Shown here: positions 27,927-36,809 of the stretch, one piece after another | Layout of the letters: every line of letters begins with the position of its first letter | Numbering within the stretch: position 1 is the stretch's first letter | Source: Brachybacterium sp. Z12 | GTDB taxonomy: Bacteria; Actinomycetota; Actinomycetes; Actinomycetales; Dermabacteraceae | Reading direction: 5' to 3' | NCBI RefSeq assembly: GCF_014400405.1 | Contig: NZ_CP060496.1 | Coordinates: forward strand, 558,001-622,000 | Length of the DNA: 64,000 nt | Notes under the pieces: model-generated | What the model saw: the letters and a program-made list of their open reading frames with translations, nothing else | Told to the model about the DNA's origin: nothing | Database searches by the model: none | Made by a program: the position numbers and the translations under genes

Positions 27927-29660
27927 TCAGGCGTTGCCCTCGGTGAGGCTCGCCGACGGCAGCCAGTCCGCCCCCAGCAGCTGGGCGACGCCCTCGAGGC
28001 CAGCGGTGTCGCCTCCCACGGTGTCGGAGGCGGCGGCGATCCTCTCCACCATCACCTTGCTGACCTGCTCCTCGACGGTGCCATGCGCGTAGGCGATGTG
28101 CCACGGGGAGACCTGGTGGTCGCGGTGGGTACGGCCGGTGACCTGCCGGCCCGCGATGCCCGAGAACCGGGCCTGGTGGAAGACGCCGACGCGGGGTTCG
28201 GTGCTCGCCCGGCGGCCGCCTTCGAGGGTCTCGCCGGCGTGGAGGCTGATCGAGGCGACCGTGGTGAACACACAGACCTTCGCCTGCCCGGTCTGGAACT
28301 TCAGCCGTTCGGCCTCGACATCGAAGCGGCCCTGTCCGTAGATGGTGGCGACCTCGAGGCCGGAGTCGCGCAGCCGCTCGGCGATCGGGTCGGCGGCGGT
28401 GCCGACGAACTCGACCGAGCACGCCACCTGCCGCTCGGACTCGACCTGCTGGGCGATCCAGGCGACAGTCGAGTCCACGCGGATCAGCCCGGCCTTCTGA
28501 CGGAAGCGCAGCAGCGCTGCCCGGCCCTTGGCGGTGTTGCGGCCGCGGCGGGCGATGTCCATCTCGCGGCAGAACTCTCCCCATTCGGCCTCATACGCGG
28601 CCCGCTCCGTCGGCGTGAGCGTGACCGGCATCCCGGAGATCGGCACCGGGCCCCATGGCGCCGCGCGATGCAGCATCGCGGGCGGCTGCGCGTCCTCGAG
28701 CCAGCCGCGCACCAGAGCGAGATCCGCAGCGCGCCGCTCGGCGTCGGTGGTCCAGGTCGCGCCGTAGCGTCCCTTCTCCAGGCCGACGCCGTGGCGCTCG
28801 AGCGCGGTCGCGAACGTGACCGCGGGCTGGGTGGCCGAGGTCCACTGCTTCATCGGCTCGTCGTGCACCTGTGCGTAGGCCGGGGCGAGGTAGGGCAGTT
28901 CGAGCGGTGTGTGGCCGGGCGTCGCCGTGGTCGCGATGACGAACGGCGCCTTGTCAGGGGGCTTGCTGTGCCCGGAGATCTTCGCCCAGAGCTTCCAGCG
29001 CTTCGTGGTGGTGCGCCGGAGCGCGTGGGCCTCATCCGCGATGATCACGTCCCAGTCGTAGTCGGTGACCTTCTCCAGCCGGTCCCAGGTAATCACCACC
29101 CACTCCAGGCCGTCATCGCCCAGTGCCGTGATGGTGCGGCACCAGTGCCCGATGGTGATCGCGGCAGGCCTGTCGGCGACCACGAGCACACGCTGCGCAC
29201 CGCGGAGGTCGCCCACCGCTGTGGCGCCGAGGACGGCGGAGATCGTCTTGCCGACGCCGGGCTCGTCGGCCAGCAGGAACTGCCGCCCACCGGCCGCGGC
29301 GCGTTCGGCGATCGCGTCGGCCGCCTCGTACTGGTTCTGGCGGGGCTCGAGGTCCTCGGCGGGCTCGGGGCTGGGCGCGGGATCATCGGGGTTGAGGGTG
29401 TTTTCGAGGAACTGCCCGAGCGTGTGCGGGCCCGGAGCGTAAGGGGCCAGGTGCTCGGGCAGCGTGCGCCCGACGAAGAGGTGCATCTTCACGGCCGGGT
29501 GCCAGGAGGCGCCTTCGACCTGGGTCCCGTAGGGCACGTCGAGCACCCACAGCCGCTCGCCCGGGCCGACGAACGGCAGCGGCCGCTGCGACTGCCCGGA
29601 CCTCGTCCGGCGCGGGGACCTGCGGCGACGGCGAGTGGGGGAGCGGCGAGGGGTGGGCAT
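27927..29660 (-). CDS. SNF2-like DEAH helicase, phage type
   Basis: 577 aa, SF2 ATPase. An Arg/Ser-rich tail (residues 1-25) precedes a small conserved domain RPLPFVGPGERLWVLDVPYG. Motif I is LLADEPGVGKTISAV (~residue 135), motif II VIIADEAHALRR, motif III IATTATPGHT, and motif VI region IAGRQVTGRTHRDHQ. The compact size and the Q-motif-free layout match helicases of actinophages and their islands rather than chromatin remodellers. It stands alone with no other phage genes visible. A diverged copy of its N-terminus is found at 39171-39308. Confidence 0.85.
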   Translation of the reverse strand: MPTPRRSPTRRRRRSPRRTRSGQSQRPLPFVGPGERLWVLDVPYGTQVEGASWHPAVKMHLFVGRTLPEHLAPYAPGPHTLGQFLENTLNPDDPAPSPEPAEDLEPRQNQYEAADAIAERAAAGGRQFLLADEPGVGKTISAVLGATAVGDLRGAQRVLVVADRPAAITIGHWCRTITALGDDGLEWVVITWDRLEKVTDYDWDVIIADEAHALRRTTTKRWKLWAKISGHSKPPDKAPFVIATTATPGHTPLELPYLAPAYAQVHDEPMKQWTSATQPAVTFATALERHGVGLEKGRYGATWTTDAERRAADLALVRGWLEDAQPPAMLHRAAPWGPVPISGMPVTLTPTERAAYEAEWGEFCREMDIARRGRNTAKGRAALLRFRQKAGLIRVDSTVAWIAQQVESERQVACSVEFVGTAADPIAERLRDSGLEVATIYGQGRFDVEAERLKFQTGQAKVCVFTTVASISLHAGETLEGGRRASTEPRVGVFHQARFSGIAGRQVTGRTHRDHQVSPWHIAYAHGTVEEQVSKVMVERIAAASDTVGGDTAGLEGVAQLLGADWLPSASLTEGNA

Positions 29661-29810
29661 CCCGTGAGGCTACCGGGATCCCGCCTATGACCAGGGCGGC
29701 TCGCCCATGGCCGTTGCGCCGGCGACCGTCATCCGCGCAGACCTGGAAGCGCACCATCTCTGGAGCACTCCGATACTTCACTCCCCGAAGTTCGGGCGGG
29801 AGCCAGATAT

Positions 29811-30598
29811 TCAACGCTCGAGCCCGGCGGCGAATCCCATCGTGAACCCATCGAGCAGGTCAGCAGCGAGCTTGCTCCGCATGTGTTGCAGTAGAACCGG
29901 ACGCAGCCGGGCATCGTGGAGAGTATCGAGCACCGCCATGCCATCGAAGGGGTGAATGCCTCTGCGGCACGGCGTGCGTAGTGGTAACTCGCTGCGGCGA
30001 CGACGCCGTCGTCCGTGGCGCTGAGTGCCTCATCGTCCTCCCAGACGTCATCGACGAACGGATCCTCGGCCAGGGCCGCGAGGATGACTCGCAGGTCGAG
30101 CCCGTCCTTGGGATTGGCATGATGCCGGTCCCTCCACGCCAGCACTTTGAGCGCGGTCTGCGCGGGAGCGCTCGCGACACGGAGCTCGGTGCCGAGCGGC
30201 ATCCGCACCGGAACCGACGTGGCATGCGCCTCCTGCAGTCCATTGACATCCAGGAGATAGCCATCGGCGAAGCGCACTTCGCGGCCCTGCTCGATCCCTC
30301 CGAACGGGACGACGTCGACCTCGACTCCGAACACCTCGAAAGTGTGCTCCGAGCGTCCTTTCCGTGTCAGACGATCCGCCAACTCGATGAACTGTTCACC
30401 GATGCGGACGGCGACAGCGATATCGATGTCCTCGGTCGCGCGTATCGGGGTGCTCTGCTGAAGGGCATGGATCACGAGATCGCGAGCTGCGGCACCGACG
30501 ACGAGGAACTCGAGCTCCAGGTCACGACAGATGTCTGTCAGCTCCGCGAGGACCTCCTCGGCGACTGGTATATCGGAGCGCCCTGTCAGGTCGATCAT
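29811..30598 (-). CDS. nucleotidyltransferase toxin, AbiEii-like (type IV toxin-antitoxin), one frameshift
   Basis: About 262 aa. The nucleotidyltransferase signature is LEFLVVGAAARDLV followed by the metal pair in RATEDIDIAVAV (DxD). Downstream, LLDVNGLQEAHATSV and ALKVLAWRDRH fit the AbiEii/AbiGii and related NTase toxins, which add nucleotides to tRNA acceptor ends. The frame shifts near 29957 (one C missing in CACCCCTTCG); the restored end reads FDGMAVLDTLHDARLRPVLL and stops at 29811. ATG 30598 overlaps the stop of the partner antitoxin gene (ATGA), the standard arrangement for such pairs. Confidence 0.78.
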
Positions 30599-31602
30599 CG
30601 CGTGTCACCGAACAGCTGGGCGCGGATCTCGTCGAGCCGGGGGTCGTCCTCGAGCAGCAGGTCCGCCCTGAGCAGTGGCCTGGGAACGACGCCTTCCTCC
30701 CCGGTCGGTGGGGATTTCCAGAAGGTCGGGCGGATCCGCACCAGGCCGTCCGGTGCTCTGCGCAGACGCCCTTGGCGGATGAGGTTGCGCCGGGCGTCGG
30801 GAGGAAGATGAACAAGGGCCTGTGATGGCCGGATCGGTGCGCCGAGGCGCGCGGCGGCCAGCTCCGAGCCGAGAAGCGCTCCGTGGGGGAGCTCCACCTC
30901 CAGGAGGTCCGAGGGGTCCTTCCAGATGTCGCTGGTGAACCGCTCCTCGGGCCATGTGCTGGGTTGCATGGTCGAGTAGGCGGCGACCCATTCGTCTTCG
31001 AGCGCGGCGGGGCGCAGCACTTGGTTGTTCTTGTCGAGCATCGGTGGCGTGCGCTCGCGCAGAGCGCGGACGACACGGTTGACAGTGCCGATCGATGCTC
31101 CTGATGACGCTGCCAGTTCACGCTGCAGGACTCGACGCTCCTGCTGATTCGCAAGGAGCACGGCGAAGGTGACAGGCAGGCCGGCGCGCGTGAAGGGAGC
31201 TGCGGTGGAGGTTCGGCCCGCCCCGGTATCTCTCTTGCCCGCGATCTCGATGAGAAGCCCTGGTGACCGCAGCGATGCGTTGCCCGTCGAATCGGCGTAG
31301 CCACCCCAGCCTCGCGCGGCGAGTGCCTCCGCTCGTGCGGGGGTCATGTGGCGGGTCAGCAGGACCGTCTGCTTGTCATGGGGCAGCAGCGCGAGTTCGG
31401 CGGGGCTGACGGTCGCGGTGGCCACGGCTGGGAACTCGTGCACCCCGGTTCCGTCATCGAGCAGGAGAGTGCCAGTGCAGATACTGCCCTCGAGGTTCTC
31501 CCCGTGCCGCCAGTCGGGCTTGATGCCCAGGTCACTGAGATGGTGGAGCACATTCTGGATGACGGTGCCCGCGGCACCCTTCGGATGTTCAATCGATCCC
31601 AT
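30595..31602 (-). CDS. AbiEi-like antitoxin/transcriptional regulator (type IV toxin-antitoxin)
   Basis: 335 aa. N-terminal ~190 residues: a domain with VLLTRHMTPARAEALAARGWGGYAD and, further on, a winged helix LQRELAASSGASIGTVNRVV RALRE (recognition helix SIGTVNRVV). The C-terminal part (PPDARRNLIRQGRLRRAP) resembles AbiEi antitoxin domains. It precedes and overlaps the nucleotidyltransferase toxin gene. AbiEi proteins neutralise the toxin and repress their own promoter at inverted repeats; matching repeats lie directly at its start codon. Confidence 0.78.
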   Translation of the reverse strand: MGSIEHPKGAAGTVIQNVLHHLSDLGIKPDWRHGENLEGSICTGTLLLDDGTGVHEFPAVATATVSPAELALLPHDKQTVLLTRHMTPARAEALAARGWGGYADSTGNASLRSPGLLIEIAGKRDTGAGRTSTAAPFTRAGLPVTFAVLLANQQERRVLQRELAASSGASIGTVNRVVRALRERTPPMLDKNNQVLRPAALEDEWVAAYSTMQPSTWPEERFTSDIWKDPSDLLEVELPHGALLGSELAAARLGAPIRPSQALVHLPPDARRNLIRQGRLRRAPDGLVRIRPTFWKSPPTGEEGVVPRPLLRADLLLEDDPRLDEIRAQLFGDTR

Positions 31603-31640
31603 GTGTTCAACATGCTGGAATTTGAGAGAAAATTGAACAC
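31586..31640 (-). promoter_or_regulatory. AbiEi autoregulatory operator (TGTTCAA repeats)
   Basis: GTGTTCAA at 31603-31610 and TTGAACAC at 31633-31640 form a perfect 8-bp inverted repeat (22-nt spacer) ending at the ATG of the antitoxin. A third TGTTCAA lies inside the first codons at 31586-31592. The region is much richer in A/T than its surroundings. Confidence 0.7.
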
Positions 31641-31696
31641 TACCTCATGCTTCGAGGCTCTGTGCTGCAGCGGCGTGCCGGCTCCGGAGCCGCCCG

Positions 31697-31790
31697 TGGC
31701 CCTGCCGCCGATGCTCCCGTGGCGTCATGCCGCACGCCGCGCTCATGTGTTTGTAGACGCTGCTGAGCGAGCCGAACCTGCGGCGTCGGC
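31697..31790 (-). pseudogene. AraC-family regulator, C-terminal remnant
   Basis: About 30 codons read FGSLSSVYKHMSAACGMTP, then REHRRQ, nearly identical to the last turn of the AraC gene at 41719 (FGSLSSFYEHVSAACGMTP). The rest of the gene is absent, and upstream on the minus strand the frame runs into the end of the 31835 gene region. It is a scrap of a paralogue. Confidence 0.65.
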
Positions 31791-31834
31791 GATCTCATCG
31801 GGGCTGGCTCGGAGGTCGAGAGCCGAGCGGCCGC

Positions 31835-32986
31835 TCAGCGGTGGGGGTACGCGCTCTCGCGACCCTGGAACTCGACGATCGCGGGATTCCGGATCACGCC
31901 GTCCTGGATCTCGATGGCCTGGTCGATGGTGGGGTCCGCGGCCCAGGCCGTGGGTCCCGTCATGACGGTCTCGAGGAAGGGAAGGAGAGCGGAGCTGTTC
32001 TCCCAGCTCGCCGAGTTCCACAGGTATGAGGGGCTGTGATCCACCGCGTAGTAGTGGATGCCGTTGTCCAGCTCGAACATGGGTGCCTGGAAGGTGGTGG
32101 GTCGCGCCCAGGAGAACCCCATGCCCTCGTCGCAGGAGACGTCGACGATCAGGCTTCCGGGCTCGAACTTCGGCAGATCGTTCTCGTGCAGGTAGAGCAG
32201 CGGGGCGTTGGGGTCCTGCAGGGTGCAGTTGACCACCACGTCGCTCTCGGCGAGGAACGGCGCCAGGGGCACCGGCCCGTCGTCGGTGAGGGCCTTGCTC
32301 TGGTAGGGGGCGTCCGAGTGGCCGAACTGGACGATGTCCACCGAGTGGATCGGTGAGCCGACGGCGGCGACCGCACGGTTCGTCAGCACCCGGACCTGCG
32401 AGATGCCGTGGGCGCTCAGCGCCGTGATCGCGCCTCGCGCGGTGGCGCCTGAAGCCGATCACCGTCGCGGTGAGACGCTGTCCGTAGTTTCCTGTCGTGC
32501 CACGCAGCTGCAGCGCATGCAGCACCGAGCAGTAGCCCGCCAGCTCGTTGTTGGCATGGAACACATGCAGTGCGAAGGAGCCGTCGGCTCCCCAGTGGTT
32601 CATCGCCTCGAATGCGATGAGCGTGAGGCGCTTGTCGATCGCCAGCTGGGTGAGCTCGCGGTCCTGGACGCAGTGCGGCCAGCCCCAGAGGATCTGGCCC
32701 TCGCGCATGGCGCGCACGTCCTCATGCTGCGGCTTCGGCAGCACGAGAATGTCGGCGGATGCGAACACCTCGGCGCGGGTCCCGACGCGCCCCACCAGCT
32801 GTGCGATCTCAGCGTCGGAGATCCCGAAGGGGAGTCCGTAGCCCTCCTCGACGAGGATGCGGTGGCGCAGGTGGTCTGGAATGCGGTCCAGATGCGCGGG
32901 ATGCACCGGCACCCGGCGCTCATCCTGCTTGCGGGAGGCCCCGATCAGCCCGAGGGTGAGGGCGGAAGTGGTGGCTGATCCGTCAT
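31835..32986 (-). CDS. N5-(carboxyethyl)ornithine synthase-like / alanine dehydrogenase-PNT family enzyme, frameshifted
   Basis: About 380 aa. The N-terminus [19 protein letters not shown], then [15 protein letters not shown] and [11 protein letters not shown] belong to the AlaDH/PNT substrate domain. A Rossmann motif [19 protein letters not shown] follows once an indel near 32450 is repaired (one extra base in GGCTTCAGGCGCC). The C-terminal half has [17 protein letters not shown] and [18 protein letters not shown]. The family reduces an imine of a 2-oxo acid with an amino acid, or oxidises amino acids. The start is uncertain: ATG 32986 (MTDQPP) is one base out of frame with LTLGLIG. Confidence 0.75.
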
Positions 32987-33198
32987 GGCCATTGCGGGAA
33001 GGCTGCACGTGTATCCGTTTCTGGGTGCCTGATGGCTCCCTGTTCCTTGACGATAGAGCATGGCTCCGCATCCCCGATCGAGCAGGTGGAGACCCCGCGC
33101 CTGCGAGGCCCCGGCCCGGCATCGCCGTTGCCCCGTCCGACCTGCGGGAGTACGGTCAGGAGCAGGATGCCGCCCATCGACGCAAGGGGTTCGAGGTC

Positions 33199-34606
33199 AT
33201 GGAGACGACAGGCGGATACCCGGTCCCTGAGGCGAGACCCGCTCTGGACCGGCTGCGCCAGCGGGTCGAGGGCAGGTACCTCGAGCCCGGCGACGCTGAC
33301 TACGAATCAGCCCGTGCGGTGTGGAACGGGATGATCGACCGCTATCCGCTGGCGATCGTCTGCGCCGCCTCCACGCTGACGTGGCCCCTGTGCTGGAGGC
33401 CGCGCGGGAGACGGGGCTGCCGCTGGCGGTGCGCGGCGGCGGCCACAGCATCGCCGGCCTCGGCACGGTGGACGACGGGATCGTGCTGGACCTCGGCGGC
33501 TTGAGGGACGTGCGAGTCGATCCGCAGACACAGCAGGTGACGGTCGCCCCCGGCGCGCTGTCGGCCGACGTCGACGCCGCCACGGTGCCGCACCGCCTGG
33601 CCGTCCCCCTGGGGACGGTGTCCCGGCCCGGGATCGCCGGGCAGACTCTGGGAGGCGGCGTCGGGTGGCTGATCCGCCGAGCGGGCCTGGCCCTGGACCG
33701 ACTCATCAGCGCCGAGGTGATCACCGCCGACGGGAAGCGCCTGGTGGCCAGCGCGACCGAGCACCCGGACCTGTTCTGGGGGCTGCGCGGTGGCGGCGGG
33801 AACTTCGGTGTCGTCACCTCCTTCACGTTCCAGGCGGTGGAGCTGCCGGACCCGGTGCTCGGGGTGAGCCTGTATACCGCGAGCCCCACTGGCGCAGGGC
33901 ACTGGTCGCCTTCGAGCGGTGGTCGAGGAACCTGCCTGACGAGCTCACCTCGATCGTGACGTTCATGTCGGCGCCCGAGGAAGCCCGCAGCGGTGACGAG
34001 ACCTGGATGATCATCCGCTGCGTCTACGTCGGGGCCGACGAGCAGCGGGGCCAGGTGCTGCTGGACCGTCTGCGGCGTGCGGCACCGCCCGATGAGCAGA
34101 CTGCGGAGCCGATCGACTGGCTCCGCTGGCAGTGCTCGGTGGATGACCTCTACCCCGACGGCTCGCGCGGCTTCTGGCGCAATGTGGCGTTCACCCGCAT
34201 GGACGAGGGCGCCCTGGACACGATCCTCGACATCGCCGGCGCGATCCCGGGCCGCGGCACCGGCGTGGACATCCACCACCTCGGCGGCGCCTTCGCCCGG
34301 GTCCCCGAGGAGTCGACCGCCTTCCCCAACCGCACCGCGCGCTTCTGGATGACCCTCTACGGCTTCTGGCAGGAGCAGGGCGAGGACGAGCGCCTCTCCG
34401 CCTACGCCGAACGGTCCCGCAGGGCGATGCGGCAGCTCGGCGAGCACGGCGAGTACGTGAACTTCCGAGCCCGTGAATACACCCGCCCCATCGCCGACTT
34501 CACCCGCGCCATCTATGGGCAGGAGAAGTACCGCCAGCTGCAGCGCGTCAAGCAGCGCTACGACCCCGGGAACCTGTTCCGGGAGAACTACAACGTGGTG
34601 CCGTAG
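33199..34606 (+). CDS. FAD-linked oxidoreductase, berberine-bridge-enzyme type, two frameshifts
   Basis: About 469 aa. The FAD-binding PCMH domain shows [19 protein letters not shown] (His for covalent FAD), [17 protein letters not shown] and [18 protein letters not shown]. The C-terminal BBE segment is [16 protein letters not shown]. Such enzymes oxidise sugars, alcohols or alkaloid-like compounds with O2. The frame breaks near 33385 ([15 protein letters not shown] if one base is added) and near 33880 (should read [13 protein letters not shown]). ATG 33199 has a GAGGTC site. It is transcribed away from the dehydrogenase gene at 31835-32986. No signal peptide. Confidence 0.85.
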
Positions 34607-34737
34607 GCAGCGCGGGCTCGAGCGAGAGCTGCGGCTGGTCCGCGAGCCGCCGCGATGCTGCGCGGCAGCCGTCGTGGCGTGAAGCAACTGGTGGACACCC
34701 CATCGAACGTTCAGTAAGGTGCACTCGGTACCATTTA

Positions 34738-34749
34738 GACAACGTTGTC
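34738..34749. promoter_or_regulatory. LacI-family operator (GACAACGTTGTC)
   Basis: Perfect 12-bp palindrome with the central CG usual for LacI-family sites. It lies just before the truncated sugar-binding protein and 600 bp upstream of a LacI gene. It is probably the old operator of the deleted sugar transport operon. Confidence 0.65.
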
Positions 34750-34768
34750 AGAACGTCCGTGATCACTC

Positions 34769-35274
34769 CAGCCGAAGATCGACGACGGCACGCTCGTGGT
34801 CGTCTCCGGGCAGACGGACTTCCAGCAGGTCGCGACCCAGGACTGGGACAACGGCAAGGCGCAGTCCCGCATGGACTCTCGCTGCTGGCCGCGAACTACT
34901 CGGACAAGCCCGTCGACGGCGTGCTCTCCCCGAACGACGGCATCGCCCGCGCGATCATCACCTCGTGCAAGGGCGCCGGCCAGGACATCCCCGTGGTCGA
35001 CGGCCTCGACGCCGAGACGGAGTCGATCAAGTCGATCTGGGCCGGCGAGCAGTACTCGACCGTGCACAAGCCGACGAAGGACCTCGTGGCCAAGACCGTC
35101 GAGATCATCGCCGCTTTCCAGAAGGGTGAGGAGGCGCCGGCGGCCGAGGAGTCGGAGAACAACGGCGTGATCGACGTGCCGATCTATGCACTGGATCCGA
35201 TCGTCGTGACCGAGGCGAACGCGGAAGAGATCTTCGCAGAGGACCCGGACCGCCTCGCGCTCCTCGAAGGCTGA
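34769..35274 (+). pseudogene. sugar ABC transporter substrate-binding protein (ChvE/XylF-like), C-terminal remnant
   Basis: Roughly 170 codons of the second lobe of a periplasmic-binding-type sugar protein: KIDDGTLVVVSGQTDFQQV, LAANYSDKPVDGVLSPNDGI, IPVVDGLDAETESIKSIW, GEQYSTVHKPTKDLVAKTV, and the Asp/Asn-rich end. The signal peptide and first lobe (about half the protein) are missing. A LacI-type operator now abuts the break, so an internal deletion joined the promoter to the 3' half. A further indel sits near 34877. No permease or ATPase genes follow. Confidence 0.8.
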
Positions 35275-35287
35275 TACAGGACACGAT

Positions 35288-35320
35288 GGTGGCCCCGGGA
35301 CTCGTAGCCTCGGGGCCACC
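35288..35320 (+). terminator. hairpin terminator after the sugar-binding remnant
   Basis: GGTGGCCCCG pairs perfectly with CGGGGCCACC (10 bp) around a 13-nt loop, 14 nt after the stop codon. Only a short weak T stretch follows, as is common in actinobacteria. Confidence 0.75.
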
Positions 35321-35349
35321 ACCCCTTGCTGCGGATCGGAAGAGACGGG

Positions 35350-36362
35350 ATGACGAAGAAGCGCGCCACCATGAAGGACGTCGCGGCACGTGCCGGGGTG
35401 GGCTTCAAGACCGTCTCCCGGGTGGTCAACGACGAACCCGGGGTCTCTGAACTGACAGCAGCGAAGGTGAGGAAGGCTGCCGCAGAGCTGAACTACCGGC
35501 GCGATATGACCGCGGGGAACCTCCGCCGTGCCGCGGGCCGCACCGACAGCGTGGGGCTCCTCGTCGCGAGCGTCGACAACGAGTTCGATGCGAAGCTGCA
35601 CCGCGCCGTCGAGGACGCCGCCCAGGCGCGCCGCGTCAGCGTGTTCTCGTCGAGCACCGACGAGGACGCCGAACGTGAGCGGCAGCGCGCGCTCACCCTC
35701 CTGGCACGAAGGGTCGACGGGCTCGTGCTCATGCCCTCAAGCGGCGACCTCTCCTTCCTGCAGCACGAGCTCGACCTGGGCACACCGGTGATCGCCGTCG
35801 ACCGCCCGCCGAAGGGCATCTCCATCGACACCCTCATGGTCGACAACGAGACCGGAGCCCGCGACTCCGTCACCACCTCATCGAGCACGGGCACCGGCGG
35901 GTCGTGGTCCTGGCGCATCTGGCGACCCTGGCCACCTCCGCACAGCGGATAGCTGGGGCGCGCAGCGCCTGGTCCGACGCCGGGCTCGCCGCGGACTCCC
36001 TGAAGATCATCGACGGGATATCGACCGCCGAGGACACAGCCCGCGTCCTGCATGACCTGCTGGAGGGGGAGGAGCCGCCGACCGCGGTGTTCGCGGCCCG
36101 CAACGAGATCACCGTGGGGGTGGTGCGCGCGCTGCAGAGTCGCGGCCAGCAGCACGAGATCGCGCTGATCGGCTTCGACGACTTCGAGCACGCAGATCTG
36201 CTGGATCCCGCGGTGACCGTCGTCCGCCAGGATCCGGCTCGGCTCGGCGGGCTCGTGACGGAGCGGCTGTTCGCACGTCTGGACGACCCGTCCCTCCCAG
36301 TGGAGCAGCTGGTCGTCAAGACCCGCCTGATCCGGCGACAATCCTGCGGATGCGGCGCCTGA
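35350..36362 (+). CDS. LacI-family transcriptional regulator, one frameshift
   Basis: About 338 aa. The N-terminal HTH is ATMKDVAARAGVGFKTVSRVVN with the hinge LNYRRDMTAGNLRR. The sugar-binding core has VGLLVASVDNEFDAKL, RRVDGLVLMPSSGD, VFAARNEITVGVVRAL and IALIGFDDFEHADLL. One C is missing near 35872 (ACCACCTC; the restored protein reads THLIEHGHRRVVVLAHL). It likely repressed the adjacent sugar ABC operon, of which only a remnant and an operator-like palindrome remain. Confidence 0.88.
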
Positions 36363-36394
36363 GCATGGGGGACTCGACCACGGCCTGAGCCGGA

Positions 36395-36688
36395 TCAGGA
36401 GCAGTTCGAGCGTGGAGCGCGCAGTCTGCGCAGATCCACCCTGTCGCCCACGAACGGGACGTGCTCCTGCGCCAGCAGCGAAGGAGCCGTGCCGCCGTGA
36501 CACGCGGCGGGTGTTCCGTCGGCGCGGACGACTCTCCACCAGGGGATCTCCTCGGAGATGCGGGCGACGATCTGTCCCACCTGGCGGGGGTGCAGGCCGG
36601 TCTCCACGGCGATGTCCCCGTAGGTCATCACGCGTCCGGGCGGGATCTCGACCGCGGTCGCACGGACCGCATCCTCGGAGCTCTGCAT
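36395..36688 (-). CDS. alkyltransferase-like protein (ATL), MGMT-family without active cysteine
   Basis: 97 aa covering only the DNA-binding part of O6-alkylguanine methyltransferases: IPPGRVMTYGDIAVETGLHPRQVGQIV. The PCHRV active-site motif is replaced by PWWRVVRADG, so it cannot accept alkyl groups. ATL proteins bind O6-alkylguanine and hand the lesion to nucleotide excision repair. ATG 36688 (MQSSEDAV) with a GGAAGG site is chosen. Confidence 0.88.
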   Translation of the reverse strand: MQSSEDAVRATAVEIPPGRVMTYGDIAVETGLHPRQVGQIVARISEEIPWWRVVRADGTPAACHGGTAPSLLAQEHVPFVGDRVDLRRLRAPRSNCS

Positions 36689-36809
36689 GGTGCCGTCCTT
36701 CCAGGGAGGATCCAGCGGGGCGAGGCAGCACGGTGGCTGTCCTGCACCGCACGATAGTCGGCCGCGAGTAGCATCGGGATGCTGACCCGAGGCAAAGGAG
36801 CATCCGCAC

